Source of the DNA: Pseudomonas fluorescens
Lineage (GTDB): Bacteria > Pseudomonadota > Gammaproteobacteria > Pseudomonadales > Pseudomonadaceae
Length of the DNA: 64,000 bases
Direction of reading: 5' to 3'
Assembly: GCF_902498065.1 (NCBI RefSeq)
Contig: NZ_CABVIR010000001.1
Span: 1 to 64,000 of the forward strand
Made by a program: the position numbers and the translations under genes. Positions 26,430 to 35,093 of the stretch are shown here, one piece after another. Each line of letters opens with the position of its first letter. Positions within the stretch are counted from its first letter, which is position 1. Below the pieces are notes generated by a model. The model made no database searches. It was not told the origin of the DNA and was given only the letters and a program-made list of their open reading frames with translations.

Positions 26430-27380
26430 ATGTTAAGTAGAACTGCCTCGGATTTGTATTGGATGTCGCGTTACCTGGAGCGGGCGGAAAACCTCGCACG
26501 GATGCTCGACATCAGTTATTCGCTGTCACTGATGCCACAGGATGGTCGCGGGGATGGTCTGCATGAGCTCGCCATGCCGCTGCTGATTACCGGCACCCTG
26601 GACGATTACCTCGAACGCCACGGCGAGTTGCATGCCGAACGGCTGCTGCACTTTTTCGCCCTGGACGCGGCCAACCCGGCGAGCATTTACAGCTGCCTCG
26701 GTTCGGCGCGGGCCAGTGCCCATGCCGTGCGGGGGCGAATCACCGCGGACATGTGGGAAAACATCAACGCCACGTGGCTGGAAATTCGCGGCATTGCCGA
26801 GCAAGGCTTGAGTCGCTACGGCATGAGCCGGTTCTGCGAGTGGATCAAGGAGCGTTCCCATCTGTTTCGTGGCGCGTCCTACGGCACGATCATGCGCAAC
26901 GATGCGTTCCGGTTTATTCGTCTGGGCACCTTTATCGAAAGGGCTGACAACACCTTGCGCCTGCTCGATGCGCGCTACGAAATGGCGGGCGATCAGGCCG
27001 AAGCGGTCAGCGACGGCACGGCTCACGCCTATTACCAGTGGAGTGCCTTGTTGCGAGCCTTGTCGTCGTTCGAGGCCTACACCGAAATCTACCGCGACGC
27101 CCCTGGCGCCCGGCATGTGGCCGAGTTGCTGCTCTTGCGCGCCGATGTCCCGCGATCCCTGCGCGCCTGCACCGAAGAAATCGACCAGATCCTCGCTCAA
27201 CTGCCGGGGGCCAATGGCCGTCCTGCGCAACGTTTGGCCGCCGAAATGGACGCACGCCTGCGCTACACCGGCATCAACGAAATTCTCGACGAAGGCCTGC
27301 ATGCCTGGCTGACCGAGTTCATCCCGCTGGTGCGCCAGTTGGGTAACGCCATACACAGTTCCTACCTGGAGGCTGCATGA
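26430..27380 (+). CDS. Alpha-E domain protein
   Basis: The 316-residue protein begins MLSRTASDLYWMSRYLERAE, the hallmark of the alpha-E family, an all-alpha protein named for conserved glutamates and found almost only next to circularly permuted ATP-grasp and transglutaminase genes. Further conserved-looking stretches are NARGVR-like SARASAHAVRGRITADMWENIN and FIRLGTFIERADNTLRLLDARY, repeating the ERA pattern. No enzymatic activity is established. The ATG at 26430 follows AAGGAAG; the stop overlaps the next start in ATGA, implying translational coupling. Confidence 0.9.
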   Translation: MLSRTASDLYWMSRYLERAENLARMLDISYSLSLMPQDGRGDGLHELAMPLLITGTLDDYLERHGELHAERLLHFFALDAANPASIYSCLGSARASAHAVRGRITADMWENINATWLEIRGIAEQGLSRYGMSRFCEWIKERSHLFRGASYGTIMRNDAFRFIRLGTFIERADNTLRLLDARYEMAGDQAEAVSDGTAHAYYQWSALLRALSSFEAYTEIYRDAPGARHVAELLLLRADVPRSLRACTEEIDQILAQLPGANGRPAQRLAAEMDARLRYTGINEILDEGLHAWLTEFIPLVRQLGNAIHSSYLEAA

Positions 27381-28186
27381 GACTTTCCATTAGCCACGAG
27401 ACCACCTATCACTACGAAGATCAGGTGCGGGCGAGCATCCAGTACCTGCGACTGACCCCTCACGACAGCGAGCGCCAGCACGTGCTCAGCTGGCAACTCG
27501 ACCTGCCGCGCCCGGTGCGCGCGCAACTCGATCCGTTCGGCAACATCCTGCACGTGCTGACCATGGACGAGCCGCATGAAGCGATCATCATCGGCGCCCG
27601 TGGCCAGGTCGATATCGACGAACTGCGCGAAGCCGAACACGAGAGCCAGTCGGCGCTGCCGTTCCTGCGTTTCACGCGCCTGACCGAAGCCGACGAAGCG
27701 TTGCGTGCGTTTGCCGAGAAAGAATGCAAAAAGCGCCGGGATCGTACGGCGCTGATCGATTTGATGCATGGCCTGAATTCACACATGACCTACACGCCGG
27801 GCTCCACCGAAGTGGACACCAGCGCTGCGCAAGCCTTCGCCGGGCGTTCGGGTGTGTGCCAGGACCACACGCACGCGTTTCTCGCCTGCGCCCGCAGCCT
27901 GGGCATTCCGTCACGTTATGTGTCGGGCTATTTGTACAGCGAGAACAGCGAGCATCTGGCCAGCCACGCGTGGGCGGAAGCCTGGCTCGATGACGCGTGG
28001 TACAGCTTCGACGTGACGAACGAACTGGCACGGCCGGAGCGGCATTTGAAGCTGGCGGTGGGCCTGGATTACCTGGATGCTTGCCCGGTGCGCGGGATGC
28101 GTCGGGGCGGCGGGTGTGAGCAGATGCATGCGAAGGTGTTTGTGTCGCCGACGCCGATGCCGGTGATTTCAGTCCAGCAGCAGTAA
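27377..28186 (+). CDS. Transglutaminase-like cysteine peptidase family protein
   Basis: The 269-residue protein begins MRLSISHETTYHYEDQVRAS, the Bact_transglu_N domain, and carries a complete transglutaminase-like triad: Cys161 in GRSGVCQDHTHAF, His197 in ASHAWAEAWL and Asp212 in WYSFDVTNE. Bacterial members of this type are thought to act as peptidases or amidases rather than crosslinkers. The last 25 residues include CEQMHAKVFVSPTP. No signal peptide is visible, so it acts in the cytoplasm. As the third gene of the ATP-grasp/alpha-E operon it may remove what the ligase adds. A hairpin follows the stop. Confidence 0.9.
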   Translation: MRLSISHETTYHYEDQVRASIQYLRLTPHDSERQHVLSWQLDLPRPVRAQLDPFGNILHVLTMDEPHEAIIIGARGQVDIDELREAEHESQSALPFLRFTRLTEADEALRAFAEKECKKRRDRTALIDLMHGLNSHMTYTPGSTEVDTSAAQAFAGRSGVCQDHTHAFLACARSLGIPSRYVSGYLYSENSEHLASHAWAEAWLDDAWYSFDVTNELARPERHLKLAVGLDYLDACPVRGMRRGGGCEQMHAKVFVSPTPMPVISVQQQ

Positions 28187-28203
28187 GCCGGAACGCCGCA
28201 CAA

Positions 28204-28237
28204 CCTTGCAGGCGCTGGCAAGCCAGCTCCTGCAAGG
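28204..28237. repeat. Palindrome (single REP) between convergent genes
   Basis: CCTTGCAGGCGCTGGC pairs with GCCAGCTCCTGCAAGG around two bases with one mismatch. It sits between the convergent transglutaminase and cytochrome genes and may end transcription from both sides. Confidence 0.65.
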
Positions 28238-28261
28238 GACCGCGTCAGGCCGGGGCTTGCT

Positions 28262-29083
28262 TCAGGGTTTAACTTTGCGCCCGGCCATATGCTTCAAATA
28301 CCCCACCAACATGTCCAGATCCCCATCCGGCAGCACCTGTGGAGCAAACCCCGGCATCTTTGCCTGCGGCCACTGCCGCAAACTCTGCGGATCACGGATG
28401 TACCGTTTCAAAAAGTCCGCGCCAAAATACTCCGTCGGATTAAACGGAATATTCAGATCCGGTCCGAACTGCGCATCCCCGGCGCCGTTCAATCGATGGC
28501 ACGCCAGACAGTTCTTCTGAAACAGTGCAAACCCCAGATTCACCGGATCGTCCGCCTTAAGCGCCGGGTCCGGCAGCAGGGCAGGGAAGCGCTCGGCCAC
28601 CGGCGCCATGCGTTTGATGTGCGCCACTTGAAAGGGCCATTGCTCGGGACTGATATTGCCCGCTTGCGGGTCGGTCCAGACCAGATAAAACGGCCCGGCA
28701 CTCGGCTTGCCTGCCGACAGCGCCGGCCACGGTTTGGCCGGGTCCTCAATCGCCAGCCACGCTCGGGCACCGTGCGTATTGAGCAGCGGCGCGGCCGCCA
28801 GTTCGGCGGCAAAACCATCCAGGGCTACCGCTTGCAGGTGATCGTCAGGTTGGATGCCGGTCAACAGCGCCGCCAAGGGCACGGCGCGATAACTCATGTC
28901 CCGTTTGTAGGAAACGTCGTTGGTAATGGTGAGGGTCTGAACCTGAGGATGCTTGAGCAATTCCTCGGTCTGCCAGGTGCGACTTTGCCCGCCCAGCTCC
29001 AGGTTCAGCTGTGCTGCAAACAGAGGCGTGCTGAGCAGCAAGGCCCCGAACAAAATGAGCGTTTTCAACAGATCGCCGTCCAT
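28262..29083 (-). CDS. Exported cytochrome c with an N-terminal molybdopterin-oxidoreductase-like region
   Basis: The 273-residue protein has a signal peptide (LLKTLILFGALLLSTPLFAA), placing it in the periplasm. Residues 25-160 (LNLELGGQSRTWQTEELLKH, MSYRAVPLAALLTG, GPFYLVWTDPQ) resemble the substrate-binding fold of molybdopterin oxidoreductases but without evidence of cofactor residues. A class I cytochrome c domain follows, with haem motif NCLACH at residues 191-196 and a candidate axial Met in AKMPGF. It should carry electrons in the periplasm; its partner is unknown. The start at 29083 is chosen from the signal peptide; a GTG at 29143 is in frame. It may be co-transcribed with the small peptide gene upstream. 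Confidence 0.8.
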   Translation of the reverse strand: MDGDLLKTLILFGALLLSTPLFAAQLNLELGGQSRTWQTEELLKHPQVQTLTITNDVSYKRDMSYRAVPLAALLTGIQPDDHLQAVALDGFAAELAAAPLLNTHGARAWLAIEDPAKPWPALSAGKPSAGPFYLVWTDPQAGNISPEQWPFQVAHIKRMAPVAERFPALLPDPALKADDPVNLGFALFQKNCLACHRLNGAGDAQFGPDLNIPFNPTEYFGADFLKRYIRDPQSLRQWPQAKMPGFAPQVLPDGDLDMLVGYLKHMAGRKVKP

Positions 29084-29191
29084 GTCGTGGAAGTGCCGCA
29101 AAGGTTGGCACACCCACGCTGGCCCGGATAGCGAGCCAGTCACATTTTTAAGAGGCGATGGAAAACGTGCGCCGGTTTTTCAATAAAAGAC

Positions 29192-29287
29192 TCAGCCGAT
29201 CACCTTGGTCAGGTTCGGCAAAATCAACAACAGCGTAGTGGCGAAAAGAATGAGCCCGGCTTGACGTACTTTCGAGTGTTTGAACAT
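29192..29287 (-). CDS. 31-residue single-helix membrane peptide
   Basis: The small frame encodes MFKHSKVRQAGLILFATTLL plus LILPNLTKVIG: a basic N-terminus and one membrane helix. An AAAAGGCGG-type purine site precedes the ATG at 29287, which supports it as a gene. A longer frame upstream (to 29395) has no comparable site. It lies about 110 nt upstream of the cytochrome c gene on the same strand. Function unknown. Confidence 0.55.
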   Translation of the reverse strand: MFKHSKVRQAGLILFATTLLLILPNLTKVIG

Positions 29288-29675
29288 GGCTTGACCGCCT
29301 TTTTTGTTATTTCCTGATGCCTGCCTGCATATCTCCATGACGGCAGAGCGTTGCACTTCCTGTAGGGCGAGCGCCTCGGCAAAACCCGACGACAACTTCG
29401 CATATGTTCACCTTAGGGCCCGCGTCACTCGTGGTTTAGATCCCTTTCGTATGGAGAACGCACTTATTGCTTTAAAAATGGCATGAGGCCTATTGCCAGC
29501 TTCTTTGCCGCCCGTTTGCTAGACATGTCGGTGTCCGGAAACAGTCAATCCGGTAGCACACTACCGTCCGTCTGAGCGTGTCCGTCAACGCCGGTGAGCA
29601 TTGTGGTCATTGAATCGGCGGTGGCTAGGCATAAGGTGAGGGCTCAGTATTCTCACTGCCAGGTTCGAGGACGTC
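29288..29675. other. Divergent intergenic region
   Basis: This 388-nt stretch separates the small membrane peptide gene from the thiolase operon. It should contain their promoters. I see no RNA gene, repeat or convincing terminator in it. Confidence 0.45.
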
Positions 29676-30881
29676 ATGACCCAAGCTTTGATTTTCGACG
29701 CGTTACGCACGCCCCGTGGCAAGGGCAAGTCCGATGGCGCGTTGCACAGCGTCAAGCCCGTGAACCTCGTGGCCGGGTTGCTCAGGGCGCTGGAGCAGCG
29801 CACGTCGCTCGACACCAGTCAGGTCGACGACGTGGTGCTGGGCTGTGTGACGCCGGTCGGTGATCAAGGTGCGGACATCGCCAAGACTGCGACCCAGGTG
29901 GCCGATTGGGACGTCAGCGTCGCGGGCGTGCAGATCAACCGCTTCTGCGCGTCGGGGCTGGAGGCCGTCAACCTCGGGGCGATGAAAGTGCGTTCCGGCT
30001 TTGAAGACCTGGTGGTGGTCGGTGGCGTCGAGTCGATGTCCCGTGTGCCGATGGGCAGCGATGGCGGCGCCTGGGCGCTGGACCCGGAAACCAATTTGCA
30101 CAGCCATTTCACCCCGCAAGGCGTGGGCGCCGATCTGATTGCCACCCTCGAGGGCTTCAGCCGCCAGGACGTCGATGCCTACGCGCTGCACTCTCAGCAA
30201 AAAGCGGCGCGGGCGCGGGCCGATGGTTCGTTCAGCAAATCGCTGGTGTCGGTGCGGGACCAGAACGGCATCATCCTGCTCGATCACGATGAGTTCATCC
30301 GCGCCGACTCCACCCTGGAAGGCCTGGGCAAACTCAAGCCGAGCTTCGAGATGATGGGGCAAATGGGCTTCGACGCCACGGCATTGCGGGTCTACAGCCA
30401 CGTCGAGCGAATCAACCACGTGCACACGCCGGGCAACAGTTCCGGGATCGTTGATGGCGCAGCGTTGATGCTGATCGGCTCCGAAGCCAAGGGGCGGGCG
30501 CTCGGCTTGCAGCCACGGGCGCGAATCGTCGCCACGGCGGTCACCGGCACTGACCCTACCATCATGCTCACCGGCCCGGCGCCGGCCACCCGAAAAGCGC
30601 TGGCCAAGGCCGGGCTGCGGGTCGAAGACATCGACCTGTTCGAGGTCAACGAGGCGTTTGCCTCTGTCGTATTGAAATTCATCAAGGACATGGCCATCGA
30701 CCCGGACAAGGTCAACGTCAACGGCGGCTCCATCGCTATGGGGCATCCGCTCGGCGCCACTGGCTGCGCAATCCTCGGCACGCTGCTCGATGAACTGGAA
30801 TCCCGGCGCCTGCGCTATGGCCTCGCGACCCTGTGTGTCGGCGGCGGCATGGGCATTGCCACCATCATCGAACGCCTCTGA
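29676..30881 (+). CDS. Acetyl-CoA C-acyltransferase (thiolase)
   Basis: The 401-residue protein is a degradative-type thiolase. It shows the first catalytic cysteine, Cys91, in [17 protein letters not shown], the [14 protein letters not shown] stretch, the EVNEAFASV motif, the catalytic His in [14 protein letters not shown] and the second Cys in [10 protein letters not shown]. It cleaves 3-ketoacyl-CoA with CoA to acetyl-CoA. The ATG at 29676 follows GAGGACG. A multifunctional hydratase/dehydrogenase gene follows after 24 nt, so the pair forms a beta-oxidation operon in thiolase-first order. The chain-length preference cannot be read. Confidence 0.94.
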   Translation: MTQALIFDALRTPRGKGKSDGALHSVKPVNLVAGLLRALEQRTSLDTSQVDDVVLGCVTPVGDQGADIAKTATQVADWDVSVAGVQINRFCASGLEAVNLGAMKVRSGFEDLVVVGGVESMSRVPMGSDGGAWALDPETNLHSHFTPQGVGADLIATLEGFSRQDVDAYALHSQQKAARARADGSFSKSLVSVRDQNGIILLDHDEFIRADSTLEGLGKLKPSFEMMGQMGFDATALRVYSHVERINHVHTPGNSSGIVDGAALMLIGSEAKGRALGLQPRARIVATAVTGTDPTIMLTGPAPATRKALAKAGLRVEDIDLFEVNEAFASVVLKFIKDMAIDPDKVNVNGGSIAMGHPLGATGCAILGTLLDELESRRLRYGLATLCVGGGMGIATIIERL

Positions 30882-30905
30882 GCCACGATTTCAAGGAAAC
30901 CCTCC

Positions 30906-33050
30906 ATGACCGAAGCCATTCGTTACGAAAAAGGGCAGGACCAGATTGTCGTCCTGACCATCGACATGCCGGGCCAGAGCGCCAACACCATGAACGCGGT
31001 TTACCGCGAGGCCATGGCTGCGTGTGTGGCCCGTTTAGTGGCTGAAAAAGAAAGTATCGCCGGCGTCATCATTACCTCCGCCAAGAAGACCTTCTTCGCC
31101 GGCGGCGACCTCAATGAACTGATCAAGGTCGGCAAGCCTGAAGCCAAAGCGTTCTACGACATGGTGCTGACCCTCAAGGGCCAATTACGCACGCTGGAAA
31201 CCCTGGGCAAACCGGTGGTCGCCGCGATCAACGGTGCGGCGCTGGGCGGTGGCTGGGAAATCTGCCTGGCCTGTCATCACCGCGTCGCGCTGGACAATTC
31301 ATCGGTGCAGCTCGGCTTGCCGGAAGTCACCCTTGGCCTGTTGCCGGGCGGTGGCGGGGTGGTGCGCATGGTCCGGATGCTCGGTCTGGAAAAAGCCTTG
31401 CCCTATCTGCTTGAAGGCAAGAAAGTCCGTCCGCAACAAGCCCTGCAGGCAGGTTTGATCGATGAGTTGGCGGTGGATCACGATGAGCTGCTGAGCAAGG
31501 CGCGCACCTGGATTCTGGCCAATCCGACGGCGGTACAACGTTGGGACGTGAAGGGTTATCAGATACCTGGCGGTACGCCGTCGAACCCGAAAGTCGCGCA
31601 GATGCTGGCGATTGCGCCGTCGATCCTGCGCACTAAAACCCAAGGTTGCATGCCCGCACCGGAGAAGATTCTTTGCGCCGCAGTGGAAGGCGCGCAGGTG
31701 GATTTCGACACGGCGCACCTGATTGAAACCCGTTACTTCACCGAGCTGACCACCGGCCAAGTCTCGAAAAATCTGATTGGCACCTTCTGGTTCCAGCTCA
31801 ACGAGATCAATGCCGGCGGCTCACGGCCTCAAGGGGTTGCACCTTATGTGACACGTCGCGTGGGTGTTCTGGGCGCGGGGATGATGGGGGCCGGGATTGC
31901 CTTCGTCAGTGCTTCGGCCGGTATCGAAGTAGTGCTCAAGGACATCAACCTCGCGGCGGCGGAAAAGGGCAAGGCTCATTCAGCGACGTTGCTGGACAAA
32001 AAAGTTGCCCGCGGTCAGTTAAGTGCCGAGCAGCGCGATGCGGTGCTGGCGCGGATTAAAACCACTGAGAATAACGTTGATCTGGCCGGTTGTGACCTGA
32101 TCATTGAAGCGGTATTCGAAGACCGTGAACTGAAAGCCAAGGTCTCCTCTGCCGCACAAAAAGTCGTCGGCCCGGACGCCGTGATTGCTTCCAACACCTC
32201 GACCTTGCCCATCAGCGGCCTCGCCACCGCCGTGCCGGATCAGAGCAAATTCATCGGCCTGCATTTCTTCAGTCCTGTGGAAAAAATGCCGCTGGTGGAA
32301 ATCATCAAGGGCGCCAATACCAGCGATGAAACCCTGGCCCGCGGTTTCGATTTCGTCCTGCAAATCAAGAAAACCCCGATTGTGGTCAACGATAGCCGCG
32401 GCTTCTTCACTTCGCGAGTGTTCGGCACCTTCACCAACGAAGGCATTGCCATGCTCGGCGAGGGTGTCAGCGCGCCGATGATCGAGACCGAAGCGCGCAA
32501 GGCCGGCATGCCCATCGGGCCTCTGGCGATCTCCGACGAAGTTTCCCTCAGCCTCATGAGCCATATCCGCCAGCAAACGGCCAAAGACCTGCAAGCAGAA
32601 GGGAAACCGCTGATTGAGCACCCGGCGTTTGCCGTGATTGACTTGCTGCTCAACGAATACAAACGTCCGGGCAAAGCGGCAGGAGGGGGGTTCTACGAGT
32701 ACCCGGTCGGCGGCCAGAAGCACTTGTGGCCAGAGCTGAAAAGCCGTTTCGAGAAGACTGACGGGCAGATATCACCAAAGGACGTGCGCGATCGCCTGCT
32801 GTTTGTGCAAGCCATCGAAACCGTGCGTTGCGTGGAGGAGGGCGTACTGACCTCGACCGCGGATGCCAACGTTGGCTCGATCTTCGGCATCGGTTTTGCG
32901 GCCTGGACCGGCGGTGCGCTGCAGTTCATCAACCAGTACGGTGTGAAGGACTTTGTCGCGCGTGCGCAATACCTGGCCGAGCAGTATGGCGAACGGTTCG
33001 CGCCACCCGCATTGCTGCTGGAGAAAGCGGCCAAGGGGGAGGTATTTTAA
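30906..33050 (+). CDS. Multifunctional enoyl-CoA hydratase / 3-hydroxyacyl-CoA dehydrogenase
   Basis: The 714-residue protein fuses an N-terminal crotonase domain (SAKKTFFAGGDLNELIKVGK with the oxyanion-hole glycine, NGAALGGGWEICLACHHRVA, LPEVTLGLLPGGGG) to an NAD-binding 3-hydroxyacyl-CoA dehydrogenase domain from about residue 315 (VGVLGAGMMGAGIAFVSASA, IASNTSTLPISGLA, GLHFFSPVEKMPLVEII) and the C-terminal dimerisation domains (NDSRGFFTSRVFGTF). It performs hydration and NAD-dependent oxidation steps of fatty acid beta-oxidation, the partner thiolase being encoded just upstream. The ATG at 30906 follows AAGGAAACC. Confidence 0.95.
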   Translation: MTEAIRYEKGQDQIVVLTIDMPGQSANTMNAVYREAMAACVARLVAEKESIAGVIITSAKKTFFAGGDLNELIKVGKPEAKAFYDMVLTLKGQLRTLETLGKPVVAAINGAALGGGWEICLACHHRVALDNSSVQLGLPEVTLGLLPGGGGVVRMVRMLGLEKALPYLLEGKKVRPQQALQAGLIDELAVDHDELLSKARTWILANPTAVQRWDVKGYQIPGGTPSNPKVAQMLAIAPSILRTKTQGCMPAPEKILCAAVEGAQVDFDTAHLIETRYFTELTTGQVSKNLIGTFWFQLNEINAGGSRPQGVAPYVTRRVGVLGAGMMGAGIAFVSASAGIEVVLKDINLAAAEKGKAHSATLLDKKVARGQLSAEQRDAVLARIKTTENNVDLAGCDLIIEAVFEDRELKAKVSSAAQKVVGPDAVIASNTSTLPISGLATAVPDQSKFIGLHFFSPVEKMPLVEIIKGANTSDETLARGFDFVLQIKKTPIVVNDSRGFFTSRVFGTFTNEGIAMLGEGVSAPMIETEARKAGMPIGPLAISDEVSLSLMSHIRQQTAKDLQAEGKPLIEHPAFAVIDLLLNEYKRPGKAAGGGFYEYPVGGQKHLWPELKSRFEKTDGQISPKDVRDRLLFVQAIETVRCVEEGVLTSTADANVGSIFGIGFAAWTGGALQFINQYGVKDFVARAQYLAEQYGERFAPPALLLEKAAKGEVF

Positions 33051-33145
33051 GGGACCGATGACGACTCGCGGGGCTTGCCTTGGGACGGTGTTTCGAGGCA
33101 GGCTCTGGGGTGTGCATTATTCCCATCACGTGTCAGGTATTTTTT

Positions 33146-33868
33146 ATGTCGTTACGCATCTGCATTCTGGAAACCGACATCCTGCGTCCGGAACTGGTCG
33201 ATCAATATCAGGGTTACGGGCAGATGTTCCAGCGTCTGTTTTCGCAACAACCCATCGCGGCCGAGTTCACTGTCTACAACGTGATGCAGGGCGAGTACCC
33301 AAGCGATGACGAGACCTTTGATGCCTATCTCGTCACCGGCAGCAAAGCCGATTCCTTCGGCACCGACCCATGGATTGAAACCCTCCGGGCTTACCTGCTG
33401 ACCCGTTACGAGCGCGGCGACAAACTGCTCGGCGTGTGCTTCGGCCATCAGTTGCTGGCACTGCTGCTGGGCGGCAAAAGCGAACGTGCGACCCAGGGCT
33501 GGGGTGTCGGCACCCACAGCTACAAACTGGCGGCCAAGGCGCCGTGGATGAGCCCGGTGCGGGAAGAACTGACGTTGTTGATCAGCCACCAGGACCAGGT
33601 AACCACGCTGCCGGAAAACGCCACGGTCATCGCCTCCAGCGATTTCTGCCCGTTCGCCGCGTACCACATCAACGACCAGGTGCTGTGTTTCCAGGGGCAC
33701 CCGGAATTCATTCACGATTACTCGCGAGCCTTGCTGGATATTCGTCAGGAAGCGTTGGGCGAACAGGTTTATACCAAAGGCATGGCGAGCCTCGAGCATG
33801 AGCATCATGGCGCTACCGTTGCGGAGTGGATGATGCGGTTTGTGGCGCACAAACCCGAAACGGTTTAA
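33146..33868 (+). CDS. Class I glutamine amidotransferase-like protein
   Basis: The 240-residue protein is a stand-alone class I glutamine amidotransferase domain: nucleophile Cys98 in LLGVCFGHQLLALLLGG, and the catalytic His in CFQGHPEF with the glutamate two residues on, completing the triad. Members annotated as GMP-synthase-like amidotransferases hydrolyse glutamine or gamma-glutamyl compounds; the acceptor is unknown. It has no signal peptide. The ATG at 33146 (MSLRICILETDILRPELVDQ) follows CAGG. It lies about 95 nt behind the beta-oxidation enzyme and may form a separate unit. Confidence 0.88.
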   Translation: MSLRICILETDILRPELVDQYQGYGQMFQRLFSQQPIAAEFTVYNVMQGEYPSDDETFDAYLVTGSKADSFGTDPWIETLRAYLLTRYERGDKLLGVCFGHQLLALLLGGKSERATQGWGVGTHSYKLAAKAPWMSPVREELTLLISHQDQVTTLPENATVIASSDFCPFAAYHINDQVLCFQGHPEFIHDYSRALLDIRQEALGEQVYTKGMASLEHEHHGATVAEWMMRFVAHKPETV

Positions 33869-33878
33869 CGCTAAAAGC

Positions 33879-33939
33879 ATCGCTGGCAACCAGCGCCTAC
33901 AGAGGTTTGCGTTTCCTTTGTAGGCGCTGGTTGCCAGCG
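33879..33939. repeat. Inverted repeat (REP-like) between convergent genes
   Basis: CGCTGGCAACCAGCGCCTAC and GTAGGCGCTGGTTGCCAGCG are perfect inverted copies separated by about 17 nt. The sequence is a distinct REP variant (CAACCAGCG instead of CAAGCC). It lies between the convergent amidotransferase and corA genes. Confidence 0.7.
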
Positions 33940-33963
33940 GGTTCACATACGACGCGGTATCGA

Positions 33964-34935
33964 CTACAACCACCCCGATTTCTTGAAGCTCGCCCACAAA
34001 CTCACACACCCCACCGCAATAAACCCCAGCACCGCGAAATACCCGTAATGCCAGGTCAGCTCCGGCATGTTCTGGAAGTTCATCCCGTAGATACCGGCCA
34101 CCGCCGTCGGGAATGCCAGAATCGCCGCCCACGCCGCAAACTTGCGCTGCACCACGCTCTGCCGTGAAGCCTCCAGCAATACCCCGACTTCAATGGTCTG
34201 GCTGGCAATGTCCGCCAGGGTTGTCAGGTCTTCCATCTGCCGGGTCACATGGATCTGCACATCGCGGAAATACGGGCGCATGTTCTTGTCGATGAACGGA
34301 AAGTTCAGCTTCTGCAGTTCCTCACCGATTTCCACCATCGGCGCCGCATAACGACGCAGGCGCAATACGTCTCGGCGCAGGCCATGAAGCTTCTGGATGT
34401 CATGCTCATTGAGGGCGCTACACAACACGTTGCGCTCCAGCTCATCGATCTCGGCATGAATGGCTTCGCCCACCGGCTGGTAGTTTTCAATCACGAAGTC
34501 GAGGAGGGCATAGAGTACGAAGTCTTCCCCGTGTTCAAGCAGCAGCGGACGCGCCTCACAACGCTGTCGGACATAGGCGTAGGACGCCGAATGACCGTTA
34601 CGCGCGGTAATGATGTAGCCGTTGCCGGCAAAGATATGAGTCTCGATGAACTCAAGCTTTCCTTCATGGCGGATTGGCGAATACGTGACGATAAACAACG
34701 CGTCGCCGAAGGTTTCGAGCTTCGGTCGGCTATGTTTTTCCAAGGCGTCTTCGATGGCCAGTTCGTGCAGATTGAACTGGCGTTGCAGGTTGGCCAGTTC
34801 CTGGGCGTCCGGCTCTTCGAGGCCGATCCAGACAAAGTGGCCAGGCTTGGCAGCCCAGGCAGCGCCTTCGTCGAGGGTGATATTGGTGACTTTCTTACCG
34901 GCGCTGTAAACCGCAGCAGCAACAACTCTACCCAT
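33964..34935 (-). CDS. corA: CorA-type magnesium/cobalt transporter
   Basis: The 323-residue protein has the large N-terminal cytoplasmic domain of CorA (FVWIGLEEPDAQELANLQRQF, LAIEDALEKHSRPKLETFGD, long helices around residues 170-250) and two C-terminal membrane helices. The signature YGMNF at the end of the first helix is followed by MPEL and a second helix ending in a basic tail (SFKKSGWL). It forms pentamers in the inner membrane and takes up Mg2+. The start at 34935 has MGRVVAAAVYSAGKK. It stands alone between two terminator-like elements. Confidence 0.94.
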   Translation of the reverse strand: MGRVVAAAVYSAGKKVTNITLDEGAAWAAKPGHFVWIGLEEPDAQELANLQRQFNLHELAIEDALEKHSRPKLETFGDALFIVTYSPIRHEGKLEFIETHIFAGNGYIITARNGHSASYAYVRQRCEARPLLLEHGEDFVLYALLDFVIENYQPVGEAIHAEIDELERNVLCSALNEHDIQKLHGLRRDVLRLRRYAAPMVEIGEELQKLNFPFIDKNMRPYFRDVQIHVTRQMEDLTTLADIASQTIEVGVLLEASRQSVVQRKFAAWAAILAFPTAVAGIYGMNFQNMPELTWHYGYFAVLGFIAVGCVSLWASFKKSGWL

Positions 34936-35061
34936 GATGTTCGTTCACTTCTTATTGGCAGGCTTTCGTTAGCAAATGGGGCAGGCGGTGTTCAGCTTAG
35001 CCTTGTCTGCTGCTTGAGAGTCAGTGAAATCTGTGGAGTTCGCCGGTAAGGGGTCGCCGAC

Positions 35062-35093
35062 AAAAGAAAACCCGCACAGGCGGGTTTTCTTTT
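35062..35093 (-). terminator. Terminator of the plsC-like gene
   Basis: AAAAGAAAACCCGC pairs with GCGGGTTTTCTTTT around ACAG. It overlaps the stop codon of the acyltransferase gene on the minus strand; its A and T tracts would let it work in both directions. Confidence 0.8.
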
